Below are positions 5,699 to 13,304 of a stretch of DNA of 19,301 bases, piece after piece. The notes under the pieces are model-generated. The model did no database searches. It worked only from the letters and a program-made list of their open reading frames with translations, and was not told the origin of the DNA. Numbering within the stretch: position 1 is the first letter of the stretch; each line of letters begins with the position of its first letter. The translations under genes were made by a program, and so were the position numbers. This DNA is from Frankiaceae bacterium (GTDB lineage Bacteria > Actinomycetota > Actinomycetes > JADGOU01), in NCBI GenBank assembly GCA_017882835.1, contig JADGOU010000017.1, positions 1-19,301 of the forward strand, read 5' to 3'.

Positions 5699-7375
5699 GT
5701 GCCAGAGGTCCTCGACGCTGCCGCCGTCCGGGGCTGGTGTGCCGCGGGCCTGGCCGCCTTGACCGCCGCCCGGGAAGAGATCGACGCGATCAACGTGTAC
5801 CCGGTGGCCGATCGGGACACCGGCACCAACCTGGTGCTGACCATGCGCTCGGTGGTGGACGCACTCGGGCTTGAGTCCGGGATCGATGGTCCGGGTGACG
5901 CCGAGCCGTTGGCCGACACCGTGCGGGCGATGGCCCGCGGCGCCTTGGCCGGCGCACGGGGCAACTCCGGGGTAATCCTCAGTCAGCTGCTTCGCGGTAT
6001 CGCCGACGTACTCGCCGACGCTGCGCCGGGTCGCGGACATGTGCTGGCGCGGGCGCTCCAGCGTGCCACGGACCTCGGCTACGCCGCGGTCGACGAACCG
6101 GTCGAGGGCACGATACTCACCGTCGCCCGCGCCGCCGCGGACGCGGGCGCCCGGGCCGCCGCCTCCTGCGACGACCTTGCCGCGGTGGCGCAGGCCGCAG
6201 CTGCGGCAGGCGCGGCGGCGCTGGCGCGCACTCGTGGCCAGTTGGCGGTCCTGGCCGCGGCCAACGTGGTAGACGCCGGCGGGCGTGGCCTAGTGGTCCT
6301 GCTCGATGCCCTGTATGCCGTGGTGGTTGGCCGGCCGACCGACGCGCCGGCCGAGTCGGCCGACCGTGAGTCGGCCGATCAGCCGTTGGCGGGGCCGGTC
6401 TGCCAACCGGACGGAGCTGGATACGCCTACGAGGTGCAGTACCTGCTCGACGCCGGTGAACCGGACGTGCGACTGCTTACTGCCCGGTTACGCGAGCTCG
6501 GGGACTCGCTGGCGGTGGCCGGCGCGGAGGGCACGTGGAACGTGCACGTGCACGTCGACGATGTGGGTGCCGCGGTGGAAGCCGGAATCGAGGCCGGCCG
6601 GCCGCATCGGATAGCGGTCACTCGCTTTGCCGACCGGGATGCGAGGGTGCCGCCGGTGCCGCCGGTGCCGGCTAGCTCGGCACCGCACCCGGGCGCCCCC
6701 ACTGGTCAGGGCACCGGTCGCAGTGTCGTCGTCATAGCGGACCAGGACGGCCTGAGCGAGCTGTTCGCCGCCGAGGATGCCGTCGTACTGACCGGGCGTG
6801 CGGCCGAAGCACCCCCGATCGCCGAGCTCGTCGACGCGGTGTGTGGCACCGGCGGTCGCGAGGTGATCGTGCTCGTCACGACTCCGGACGCCGCCGGGGT
6901 CGCCGCCGCCGCCGCCGACCAGGCCCGGCTGCGCGGCCGCACGGTCGCCGTGGTACCCACCCGGTCGGCGGTTCAGGGGCTGGCCGCACTCGCGGTAGCG
7001 GACCGGGACCGACGCTTCGACGACGACGTCATCGCCATGACCGCCGCCGCCGGCGCCACCCGGTGGGCTGAGGTGATGCGCGCTCTCGGTCGCGCGCAGA
7101 CGTCTGCGGGTGTCTGCGAAGCCGGTGACGTTCTCGGCTTGATCGAGGATGACGTGGCGGTCATCGGCGCCGATGTCGAGCGGGTCGCCGCCGAGCTGCT
7201 CGACCGGCTGCTCACCGGTGGCGGTGAGCTGGTCACCGTGCTCACCGGTGCGCACGCCGATGACGGCCTGGGGGAGCGGCTGGCGGCCCGGGTGCACGAA
7301 TGCTGGCCGGCGGTCGAGACGGTGGTCTACCGGGTCGGCCAGCTGCACCGGCCCGTCCTGCTCGGCGTCGAGTAG
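5699..7375 (+). CDS. DAK2-domain fusion protein (FakA/YloV-like kinase family)
   Basis: A 558-residue protein. The N-terminal DhaL/DAK2-type nucleotide-binding domain (about 10-205) shows INVYPVADRDTGTNLVLTMR with metal-binding D38 and D40 (R39 replaces the usual glycine), GARGNSGVILSQLLRGIADV, EPVEGTILTVARAAADAG and NVVDAGGRGLVVLLDAL. The middle and C-terminal parts match the FakA layout and end in LVTVLTGAHADDGLG... and QLHRPVLLGVE. In Firmicutes, FakA with a DegV-like FakB phosphorylates free fatty acids; the same role here is inferred. A Pro-rich linker lies near residues 318-340. The start is GTG with GGAGG 7 bases upstream. recG follows across a 14-bp tandem repeat. Confidence 0.9.
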   Translation: MPEVLDAAAVRGWCAAGLAALTAAREEIDAINVYPVADRDTGTNLVLTMRSVVDALGLESGIDGPGDAEPLADTVRAMARGALAGARGNSGVILSQLLRGIADVLADAAPGRGHVLARALQRATDLGYAAVDEPVEGTILTVARAAADAGARAAASCDDLAAVAQAAAAAGAAALARTRGQLAVLAAANVVDAGGRGLVVLLDALYAVVVGRPTDAPAESADRESADQPLAGPVCQPDGAGYAYEVQYLLDAGEPDVRLLTARLRELGDSLAVAGAEGTWNVHVHVDDVGAAVEAGIEAGRPHRIAVTRFADRDARVPPVPPVPASSAPHPGAPTGQGTGRSVVVIADQDGLSELFAAEDAVVLTGRAAEAPPIAELVDAVCGTGGREVIVLVTTPDAAGVAAAAADQARLRGRTVAVVPTRSAVQGLAALAVADRDRRFDDDVIAMTAAAGATRWAEVMRALGRAQTSAGVCEAGDVLGLIEDDVAVIGADVERVAAELLDRLLTGGGELVTVLTGAHADDGLGERLAARVHECWPAVETVVYRVGQLHRPVLLGVE

Positions 7376-7427
7376 GCCATGACGGGTAGGCCATGACGGG
7401 TAGGCCATGACGAGTAGGCAATGAAGT
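7372..7427 (+). repeat. 14-bp tandem repeat with chained mini-ORFs before recG
   Basis: Units GTAGGCCATGACGG at 7372-7385 and 7386-7399, GTAGGCCATGACGA at 7400-7413, and a diverged copy at 7414-7427 that includes the first bases of the recG GTG. The first unit contains the TAG of the DAK gene. ATG codons at 7379, 7393 and 7407 each open a five-codon frame (MTGRP, MTGRP, MTSRQ) whose TGA overlaps the next unit's ATG as ATGA. The last stop lies one base before the recG GTG. Confidence 0.92.
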
Positions 7428-9645
7428 GGCGGCTCTGGACGACCCCCTGCGTCGGCACATCGGTGACCGCAGTGCCAAGGCCTTGGCCGGCGCGCTGGGC
7501 CTACGCACGGTGGGGGAACTGCTGCGGCACTACCCGCGTCGGTACGTCGAGCGCGGTGAGCTGACCGACCTCGCCACGCTCGCCGTCGGCGAAGACGTGA
7601 CGGTGCTGGCCGAGGTGCAGAGCGTGCTGCACCGGAAGAACCAGTCCGGGCGACCGGGATTCCGGCTGGAGGTGACCATCGGCGACGGCCGCGGGACCCT
7701 GCTGCTCACCTTCTTCAACCAGGCGTGGCGGCAGCGGGACCTGGTCAAGGGCCGCCGGGCGCTGTTCGCCGGCAAGGTCTCGGTGTTCAACGGCAAGCGC
7801 CAGCTCGCCCACCCGGACTACGAGCTGCTGGATGGCCTCGACGACCCGGCCACGGTCGCCGCCGGATTCATTGGCGCGTTGTTGCCGGTCTACCCCGTGA
7901 GCGGGAAGTTGCGGTCCTGGACCGTCCACCGGTGCGTCCGGATCCTGCTGGACACCCTCGACGACCTCGACGACCCGCTGCCGGCCGCGGTGCGCGCGCG
8001 GCACAGCCTGCCCGACCTGCGGGCCGCGTTGATCGGCATCCACCGACCAGCCACCCGAGCAGACGCCGGACGGGCCAAGCTCCGACTCAAGTGGGACGAG
8101 GCGTTCGCGCTCCAGGCCACCTTGGCGCAGCGGCGGGCGGCGGCCGGCCGGCTGCCCGCGACCCCGCGTCCCGGCCGAGCGGACGGGCTGTTGGCGGCGT
8201 TCGATGCGCGGCTCCCGTTCGCGCTCACCGGCGGCCAGCGGGAGGTCGGCGAGCTGCTGGCGCGAGAGATCGCCGCTGATCACCCGATGCACCGGCTGTT
8301 GCAGGGGGAGGTCGGGTCCGGCAAGACAGTGGTCGCGCTGCGGGCGATGCTGGCCGTCGTCGATGCCGGTGGTCAGGCGGCGCTGTTGGCGCCGACGGAG
8401 GTGCTGGCCACCCAACACCTCCGGTCGCTGCGCAACCTGCTCGGACCGCTCGGGTGCGCCGGCGAGCTGGGCGCGGCCGATGTCGCCACCCGGGTGGCCC
8501 TGATCACTGGCTCGCTGGGTGCAGCCGTCCGGCGCCAAGCCCTCGCCGACGCCACCGCCGGCCAGGCCGGCATCGTGGTTGGCACCCACGCCCTGCTCGA
8601 GGAGGGTGTCGGCTTCGCTGACCTCGGGCTGGTCGTGATCGACGAGCAGCACCGCTTCGGCGTCGAGCAGCGCGACGCGCTGCGAGCCAAGGGCGACCGG
8701 CCGCCGCACGTCCTGGTGATGACGGCGACGCCGATCCCCCGCACGGTCGCCATGACCGTGTACGGCGACCTGGAGACATCGACCCTGACGGAGCTGCCGG
8801 CCGGTCGCGCGACCACGCAGACCTACGTGGTGGCCCAGAGCCGGCGGCGATGGATGGACGGGGTGTGGCGACGCGTTCGCGACGAGGTGGCGGCCGGGCA
8901 CCAGGCCTTCGTGGTTTGTCCGCGGATTGGCGACGCGGCGGCCGACGAGGACGCCACTGCGGCCGGCGAAGACGCCGACCTCGACCCACCCGCCAACGGG
9001 GACGCCACCGACGGCGACCCACCGGCCCGGCCTCCAGCGGCTGCGGTGCTCGAGCAGCTGCCGCGGCTGATGGACGGCCCGCTTACCGGTCTGCGGGTGG
9101 CCGGCCTGCACGGTCGGCTGTCGGCGGAGGACAAGGACGCGGTCATGCGCCGGTTCGCCGCCGGCGAGATCGACGTCCTGGTCGCCACGACCGTGATCGA
9201 GGTCGGGGTTGACGTCCCGAATGCCACCGTCATGGTGGTGCTCGACGCCGACCGGTTCGGGATCTCCCAGCTGCACCAGCTACGCGGCCGGGTCGGCCGG
9301 GGATCTGCGGCGGCGTGGTGCCTGCTGGTGGCGGATGCCGGCGAAACCACGCCAGGCTGGGAGCGCCTGCAGGCGGTGGCGGCGACGACGGATGGTTTCG
9401 AGTTGGCCCGAGCGGACCTCGGCCAGCGCCGCGAGGGGGACGTGCTGGGGGCTGCGCAGTCCGGCCGCCGCAGCCACGTCCGGCTGCTCTCCCTGCTGCG
9501 CGATGAAGACCTGATCCGCTCTGCCCGGGACGAAGCCAGCGCGGTGGTGGCGGTCGACCCGGACCTGACCGCGCATCCAGCGCTGGCCGCCGCCATCGCC
9601 AACATGTTGGACGAGGACCGGGCCGAGTACCTGGAGAAGGCGTGA
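7426..9645 (+). CDS. recG: ATP-dependent DNA helicase RecG
   Basis: A 739-residue branch-migration helicase that reverses stalled replication forks and processes recombination intermediates. The wedge/OB domain covers about residues 60-135 (VGEDVTVLAEVQSV, then LTFFNQAWR). Helicase motifs: Walker A QGEVGSGKT at 293-301, LAPTEVLATQH, DEQH at 406-409, MTATPIPRT, VATTVIEVGVDVPNA, and QLRGRVGR at 618-625. The C-terminal TRG-like stretch is ELARADLGQRREGDVLG then QSGRR. Between motif III and motif IV, at about residues 503-542, there is an acidic Ala/Asp/Pro-rich insertion, probably a disordered loop. The start is GTG at 7426, set by homology at DDPLRRHIGDRSAKAL; the ribosome site is poor, which suits coupling to the upstream repeat. 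Confidence 0.97.
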   Translation: MAALDDPLRRHIGDRSAKALAGALGLRTVGELLRHYPRRYVERGELTDLATLAVGEDVTVLAEVQSVLHRKNQSGRPGFRLEVTIGDGRGTLLLTFFNQAWRQRDLVKGRRALFAGKVSVFNGKRQLAHPDYELLDGLDDPATVAAGFIGALLPVYPVSGKLRSWTVHRCVRILLDTLDDLDDPLPAAVRARHSLPDLRAALIGIHRPATRADAGRAKLRLKWDEAFALQATLAQRRAAAGRLPATPRPGRADGLLAAFDARLPFALTGGQREVGELLAREIAADHPMHRLLQGEVGSGKTVVALRAMLAVVDAGGQAALLAPTEVLATQHLRSLRNLLGPLGCAGELGAADVATRVALITGSLGAAVRRQALADATAGQAGIVVGTHALLEEGVGFADLGLVVIDEQHRFGVEQRDALRAKGDRPPHVLVMTATPIPRTVAMTVYGDLETSTLTELPAGRATTQTYVVAQSRRRWMDGVWRRVRDEVAAGHQAFVVCPRIGDAAADEDATAAGEDADLDPPANGDATDGDPPARPPAAAVLEQLPRLMDGPLTGLRVAGLHGRLSAEDKDAVMRRFAAGEIDVLVATTVIEVGVDVPNATVMVVLDADRFGISQLHQLRGRVGRGSAAAWCLLVADAGETTPGWERLQAVAATTDGFELARADLGQRREGDVLGAAQSGRRSHVRLLSLLRDEDLIRSARDEASAVVAVDPDLTAHPALAAAIANMLDEDRAEYLEKA

Positions 9646-9656
9646 CGGGGCCGTGA
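9642..9656 (+). other. Four-codon mini-ORF linking recG and rsmD
   Basis: GTG-ACG-GGG-CCG-TGA. The GTG overlaps the recG stop (GTGA at 9642-9645) and the TGA overlaps the rsmD start (GTGA at 9653-9656). The layout is the same as in the repeats at 4116 and 7372, but with one unit only. Confidence 0.5.
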
Positions 9657-10261
9657 CCCGGATCATGGGCGGATCGGCCGGCGGACGGCCGATCGCCGTA
9701 CCGCCGGGAAAGGGCACCCGGCCGACCAGCGGCCGAGCGCGGGAGGGGCTGTTCTCCACGCTGGCCACGCTGGTCGAGCTGCGCGGCGCTCGGGTGCTCG
9801 ACCTCTACGCCGGCTCCGGCGCCCTCGGGCTGGAGGCGCTGTCTCGCGGGGCCAGCCACGTCACGCTGGTGGAATCCGGTCCGGGCGCGGTGGCCGCGCT
9901 GCGGGCCAACGTGCGCGCGCTGACACTGCTGGGCGCCGAGGTCAACGCCGACCGGGTGGAACGCGTGGTCGCCGCCGGGCCGCCGCCGACGCCGTACGGC
10001 GTGGTGCTCGCCGACCCGCCGTACGCGCTGGCCGCCCCGGACCTCGCTACGGTGCTGCGCGCTCTGGTCGAGCGGGAGTGGCTGGCGGCCGGCGCCGTGC
10101 TCGCGGTCGAGCGGGCTAGTCGCGCCGATCCGCTGCGCTGGCCGGCCGGCATCGAAGCGGTGCGGGACCGCCGGTATGGGGAAGGAACGCTCTGGTACGG
10201 TCGCGCCGCCCCACCAGCCCGGCCCCCGATGTCGCGAACGGACCGCACCGATGCCCGCTGA
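9653..10261 (+). CDS. rsmD: 16S rRNA (guanine(966)-N2)-methyltransferase RsmD
   Basis: A 202-residue methyltransferase that modifies G966 (E. coli numbering) in 16S rRNA during 30S assembly, using SAM. The N-terminus RIMGGSAGGRPIAVPPGKGT and RPTSGRAREGLF match the family. SAM-binding motif I is DLYAGSGALGLEALSRGA from residue 50, and the catalytic motif is ADPPY, with D121-P-P-Y124. The C-terminus after GEGTLWYGR is a short Pro/Arg tail. The start is GTG at 9653, 7 bases after the recG stop. Its 3' end overlaps coaD by 11 bases. rsmD next to coaD is a widely conserved pairing. Confidence 0.95.
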   Translation: MTRIMGGSAGGRPIAVPPGKGTRPTSGRAREGLFSTLATLVELRGARVLDLYAGSGALGLEALSRGASHVTLVESGPGAVAALRANVRALTLLGAEVNADRVERVVAAGPPPTPYGVVLADPPYALAAPDLATVLRALVEREWLAAGAVLAVERASRADPLRWPAGIEAVRDRRYGEGTLWYGRAAPPARPPMSRTDRTDAR

Positions 10262-10766
10262 TCCGTCGGGACGCCCCCGGCGCCGAGCCGTCTGCCCGGG
10301 GTCGTTCGACCCGGTGACCTGCGGCCACCTCGACATCATCGAGCGGGCCAGCGCCATCTACGACGAGGTCGTCGTCGGCGTGCTGATCAACAAGAACAAG
10401 AGCGGCCTGTTCACCGTAGCCGAGCGGATCGAGCAGCTGGCCGAGGCGACCGCCCACCTGCCCAACGTCGTGATCGACTCATTCGGCGGGCTGCTGGTGG
10501 ACTACTGCCGCCGCCACGACATTCCGGTCGCGGTGAAGGGGCTGCGGGCGGTCAGCGACTTTGACTACGAGCTGCAGATGGCGCAGATGAACCACGGTCT
10601 GGCCGAGGTGGAGACGCTGTTCATGGCGACCAACCCGCTCTACTCATTCCTGTCCTCCAGCTTGGTCAAGGAAGTTGCGACGTACGGCGGTGACGTCTCG
10701 AAGCTGGTGCCCGCGGGTGTGTACCGTCGGCTGACAGAACGGCTCGCGCAGACTCGCGTCGACTGA
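10251..10766 (+). CDS. coaD: Phosphopantetheine adenylyltransferase (PPAT)
   Basis: A 171-residue enzyme that transfers AMP from ATP to 4'-phosphopantetheine, the fourth step of coenzyme A synthesis. The nucleotidyltransferase signature is CPGSFDPVTCGHLDIIERA, with T23 and H26 forming the (H/T)xGH motif; KGLRAVSDFDYELQMAQMN and YSFLSSSLVKEVATYGGDV are also diagnostic. The length is near the usual 160, with about 12 extra N-terminal residues. ATG at 10251 is chosen because it gives the normal length; upstream codons in frame lie inside rsmD. The 11-base overlap with rsmD implies co-translation. Confidence 0.96.
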   Translation: MPADPSGRPRRRAVCPGSFDPVTCGHLDIIERASAIYDEVVVGVLINKNKSGLFTVAERIEQLAEATAHLPNVVIDSFGGLLVDYCRRHDIPVAVKGLRAVSDFDYELQMAQMNHGLAEVETLFMATNPLYSFLSSSLVKEVATYGGDVSKLVPAGVYRRLTERLAQTRVD

Positions 10767-10819
10767 GGACCGGGCGCCGGATCGGCGGCTCGCCGCGCGG
10801 CGCACCAGAAAGGGCTGCC

Positions 10820-11353
10820 GTGGACGTGCACAGCACGATCGATCAGATCCTCGCGCTGGTCGAGAACGCTCGGTCGATGCCGATGTCGGGCTCCTGCGTG
10901 GTGAACCGCGGCGAGCTGGTGCAGCTGGTCAGCGATCTGCGGGAGCAGTTGCCCGCCGAGCTGCAAGACGCCCGCTGGGTGCTCGAGCGTCGGGAGGCGA
11001 TCATCGGAGACGGTCGGGAGCAGGCCGGGCGGATCGTCGAAGACGCTCGCGCGCAGGCCGGTCGCATCGTCGAGTCGGCCCAGGCCGAGCGGGCCCGCCT
11101 GGTGGCTCAGACCGAGATCACCGCCGCGGCGACCGAGGAGGCGGAGCGACTCGTCCGGGACGCGCACGCCGGGGCCGAGCAGGTCCGGGACGAGACCGAC
11201 TCCTACGTCGACCGCAAGCTCGCCGCGGTCGGGGCGCTGCTGGACGAGACGCTGGTGGCGGTGGAGCATGGTCGACGTACCCTCGCCGGGCGGGTCGAGG
11301 CGACACCGGCCCCGCGCCCGCCGTCCGATTCCGCCGGCGCGCATCGGCGGTGA
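10820..11353 (+). CDS. SepIVA/DivIVA-like coiled-coil protein
   Basis: A 177-residue, mostly helical, charged protein. The N-terminus (DVHSTIDQILALVENARSMP, then SCVVNRGELVQLVSDLREQL) matches the small actinobacterial proteins found beside coaD or DUF177. A long coiled coil rich in Ala, Glu and Arg covers about residues 55-160, with repeated AGRIVE segments. The tail is Pro/Ala-rich. Mycobacterial SepIVA (Rv2927c) occupies the same place beside DUF177, rnc and mutM, so a role in cell division or envelope growth is likely by position. It is shorter than SepIVA (about 245 residues). The start is GTG, with AAAGGG 5 bases upstream; the gap to coaD is 53 bases. Confidence 0.78.
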   Translation: MDVHSTIDQILALVENARSMPMSGSCVVNRGELVQLVSDLREQLPAELQDARWVLERREAIIGDGREQAGRIVEDARAQAGRIVESAQAERARLVAQTEITAAATEEAERLVRDAHAGAEQVRDETDSYVDRKLAAVGALLDETLVAVEHGRRTLAGRVEATPAPRPPSDSAGAHRR

Positions 11354-11569
11354 TACAGATCGACTCCACCCCGCGGCTCGGGTAACCTGGCGACCGTCCA
11401 CCACATCCTGTCCGCGCCCGGTATGCGTCCGACCCGCGATGCTGCCCCGGGCCCGCCGTTACACTGGGTCAGATTCGGCCGCACCGGCGCGGGTCCGGGC
11501 CTGCTCCTCCAGCCGGTCTGAGCGAGTGCTGCCCCGGCCGCCGCGCACCTGTCCCGGAAGAAAGTCCTG
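11354..11569. promoter_or_regulatory. Intergenic region with possible promoter before DUF177-rpmF-rnc
   Basis: No gene is supported in these 216 bases. TAnnnT-type -10 candidates are TAACCT at 11383-11388 and TACACT at 11460-11465; neither has a convincing -35. This is the longest gap in the block, so a promoter for the DUF177-rpmF group is a reasonable inference. Confidence 0.35.
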
Positions 11570-12184
11570 GTGTCTGCCCGACCTACCTCGCCCTCCCGAC
11601 TCGACCCACGTCGGCCGCTGGTGCTCGCCACCCGCGGGCTTCCTCGACGGCCCGGGTCCATGCGGCGGGTGCGGATCTCGGTTCCGGCGCCCGCCAGCCT
11701 GCGCCTGGAGCTGGTCGGCGTACCGGCGGGCAGCAGCCTTACCCTCGATCTTCGGCTCGAGGCGGTGATGGAGGGGGTGCTGGTGTCCGGCACCGTCACC
11801 GCGGCGCTCGCCGGTGAGTGCGGCCGGTGCCTGGGCGAGGTCGCGGACACCGTGCAGGCGGAGCTGCAGGAGCTTTGCGTCTATTGCGATGCTGGCCACC
11901 CGGACACCGAGCGCGACGACAAGGAGGTCAGCCGGCTCGACGGTGACCTGCTCGACTTGGAGCCAGCACTGCGCGACGCCGTGGTGCTCGCGCTGCCGCT
12001 GACGCCGCTGTGCCGCCCGGACTGCCCGGGGCTGTGCGTCGAGTGCGGCCAACCGTGGGCCGAGCTGCCGGTCGACCACACGCACGAGCGTCCCGACCCG
12101 CGCTGGGCAGCATTGAGCCGACTTGCCACCGGACCGGCGCCCGCCGACCCAGACCCTGCCCATCGCACAGATCCGGAGCCGTAG
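11570..12184 (+). CDS. YceD/DUF177-family 23S rRNA accumulation protein
   Basis: A 204-residue protein of the DUF177 family. Diagnostic parts are DPRRPLVLATRGLPRRPGSM, LDLRLEAVMEGVLVSGTV, LAGECGRCLGEV and LCRPDCPGLCVECGQPWAEL; the cysteines suggest metal binding. The E. coli member YceD is encoded with rpmF and is needed for normal 23S rRNA levels. Here too it directly precedes rpmF, by 3 bases, supporting the same role. The start is GTG at 11570 with a GGAAG-type site about 10 bases upstream; a later in-frame ATG (SMRRV) is possible, but the DPR segment is normally part of the protein. Confidence 0.92.
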   Translation: MSARPTSPSRLDPRRPLVLATRGLPRRPGSMRRVRISVPAPASLRLELVGVPAGSSLTLDLRLEAVMEGVLVSGTVTAALAGECGRCLGEVADTVQAELQELCVYCDAGHPDTERDDKEVSRLDGDLLDLEPALRDAVVLALPLTPLCRPDCPGLCVECGQPWAELPVDHTHERPDPRWAALSRLATGPAPADPDPAHRTDPEP

Positions 12185-12187
12185 ACC

Positions 12188-12361
12188 GTGGCCGTCCCGA
12201 AGCGGAAGATGTCCCGCAGCAACACCCATTCCCGGCGCGCGCAGTGGAAGGCGAGCGCCCCGGCGTACTCGACCTGCAAGCGCTGCCGTTCGGTCAAGCT
12301 GCCGCACGTCGCCTGCCCCACCTGCGGCACCTACAACGACCGCGTGGTCATCCCGGTCTGA
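12188..12361 (+). CDS. rpmF: 50S ribosomal protein L32
   Basis: A 57-residue protein. It opens AVPKRKMSRSNTHSRRAQWK, the standard L32 start, and carries C30-x2-C33 and C43-x2-C46, a complete zinc ribbon, ending TYNDRVVIPV. The start is GTG at 12188, 3 bases after the DUF177 stop, so the two are translationally linked. The zinc-containing form matches the zinc form of L28 in this window. Confidence 0.97.
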   Translation: MAVPKRKMSRSNTHSRRAQWKASAPAYSTCKRCRSVKLPHVACPTCGTYNDRVVIPV

Positions 12362-12379
12362 GTCCGCAGGTGGAGGCGT

Positions 12380-12397
12380 CGCGGCCCGTCGGCCGCG
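12380..12397. other. GC-rich perfect hairpin between rpmF and rnc
   Basis: CGCGGCC-CGTC-GGCCGCG: 7-bp arms with a 4-base loop, 18 bases after the rpmF stop. There is no T run. It may be a partial terminator or an mRNA-stabilising or RNase III-type stem. Confidence 0.4.
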
Positions 12398-12476
12398 GGC
12401 TACGCTGGGTGAGCTGGTCGACCGACTTCGGGTGTCGGCCGGCCTGGGTCCGATCCGTACTGGCGCAGGCGGGGCG

Positions 12477-13304
12477 ATGAGCGCGGTCAACCCGGACGGT
12501 GAAGGCGTGGACCCGGCGTACACCGCGCTGGAGGCGGCGCTCGGGATAGCGCTATCGCCCGCTCTGCTCGGTCAGGCCCTCACCCACCGGTCCTACGCCT
12601 ACGAGCACGGCGGCCTGCCGACGAACGAGCGGCTGGAGTTCCTTGGCGACTCGGTCCTCGGGCTGGTCGTGACCGAGGCCCTCTACCGCGGTCATCCGGA
12701 TCTGGCCGAGGGACAGCTGGCCAAGCTGCGCTCCGGCGTGGTGAACATGACGGCCCTGGCCGACGTGGCGCGTCAGCTGGGTCTCGGCCGCTGGATGCGA
12801 CTCGGTCGGGGGGAGGAGAGCACTGGTGGTCGGGACAAGAGCTCAATCCTCGCGGACACGGTAGAGGCGCTGTTGGGAGCCGTCTTCGTCGAGTGCGGCA
12901 TCGGGACTGCCGCCACCGTGGTGCACCGGCTGTTCGACCCGGTCATCGCCGAGTCCGCCCGGCTAGGCGCGGGGCTGGACTGGAAGACCAGCCTGCAGGA
13001 GCTGACCGCCGCCCGGGGGCTTGGCGTGCCGCGGTACGACGTGACCGCGACCGGCCCCGACCACGCCCGCAGCTTCATCGCGCACGCGGTCGTGGGGGAG
13101 CGGATCTGGGGCGGCGGCAACGGCCGGACCAAGAAGGAGGCGGAACAGCGCGCCGCCCAGGCCGCCTGGGACGCGCTGCATGCCGTCGATGGGGCGGGGC
13201 CGGTCGGCCCAACCGGGCGTCTCGACGGGACGGGGCCGTCCGAGGGGACGGGGCCCCCCGACGGTACGCAGCCGCCCGAGGACTCCGCTCCGCCGGACGA
13301 CTAG
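12477..13304 (+). CDS. rnc: Ribonuclease III
   Basis: A 275-residue double-strand-specific endoribonuclease that processes rRNA precursors. The catalytic domain has NERLEFLGDSVLGLVV from residue 50 (E54, D58) and SSILADTVEALLGAVF (D127, E130), the metal-binding set of the family. The dsRNA-binding domain covers about 168-236 (DWKTSLQELTAARG, then GNGRTKKEAEQRAAQAAWDA). A Gly/Pro/Asp-rich tail of about 37 residues with GTGP-type repeats makes it longer than the usual 225-245. ATG at 12477 is chosen at the onset of plausible sequence with GGCGGGG close upstream; the frame is open further upstream but crosses rpmF. The TAG overlaps the mutM GTG. Confidence 0.95.
   Translation: MSAVNPDGEGVDPAYTALEAALGIALSPALLGQALTHRSYAYEHGGLPTNERLEFLGDSVLGLVVTEALYRGHPDLAEGQLAKLRSGVVNMTALADVARQLGLGRWMRLGRGEESTGGRDKSSILADTVEALLGAVFVECGIGTAATVVHRLFDPVIAESARLGAGLDWKTSLQELTAARGLGVPRYDVTATGPDHARSFIAHAVVGERIWGGGNGRTKKEAEQRAAQAAWDALHAVDGAGPVGPTGRLDGTGPSEGTGPPDGTQPPEDSAPPDD

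Noticed and set aside
7501..9276. Long open frame (591 codons) on the minus strand opposite recG
   Set aside because: It is antisense to a fully recognisable recG, its translation is Arg/Gly/Gln-rich without family motifs, and such mirror frames are expected in very high-GC coding DNA.
12123..12476. N-terminal extension of rnc by 118 codons
   Set aside because: It runs across the end of the DUF177 gene and all of rpmF in another frame; RNase III homology starts after 12477.
13194..13301. Repeated GACGGGGCC words as an independent repeat element
   Set aside because: They are inside the rnc frame and encode the GTGP-type tail, so they are best read as coding low complexity.
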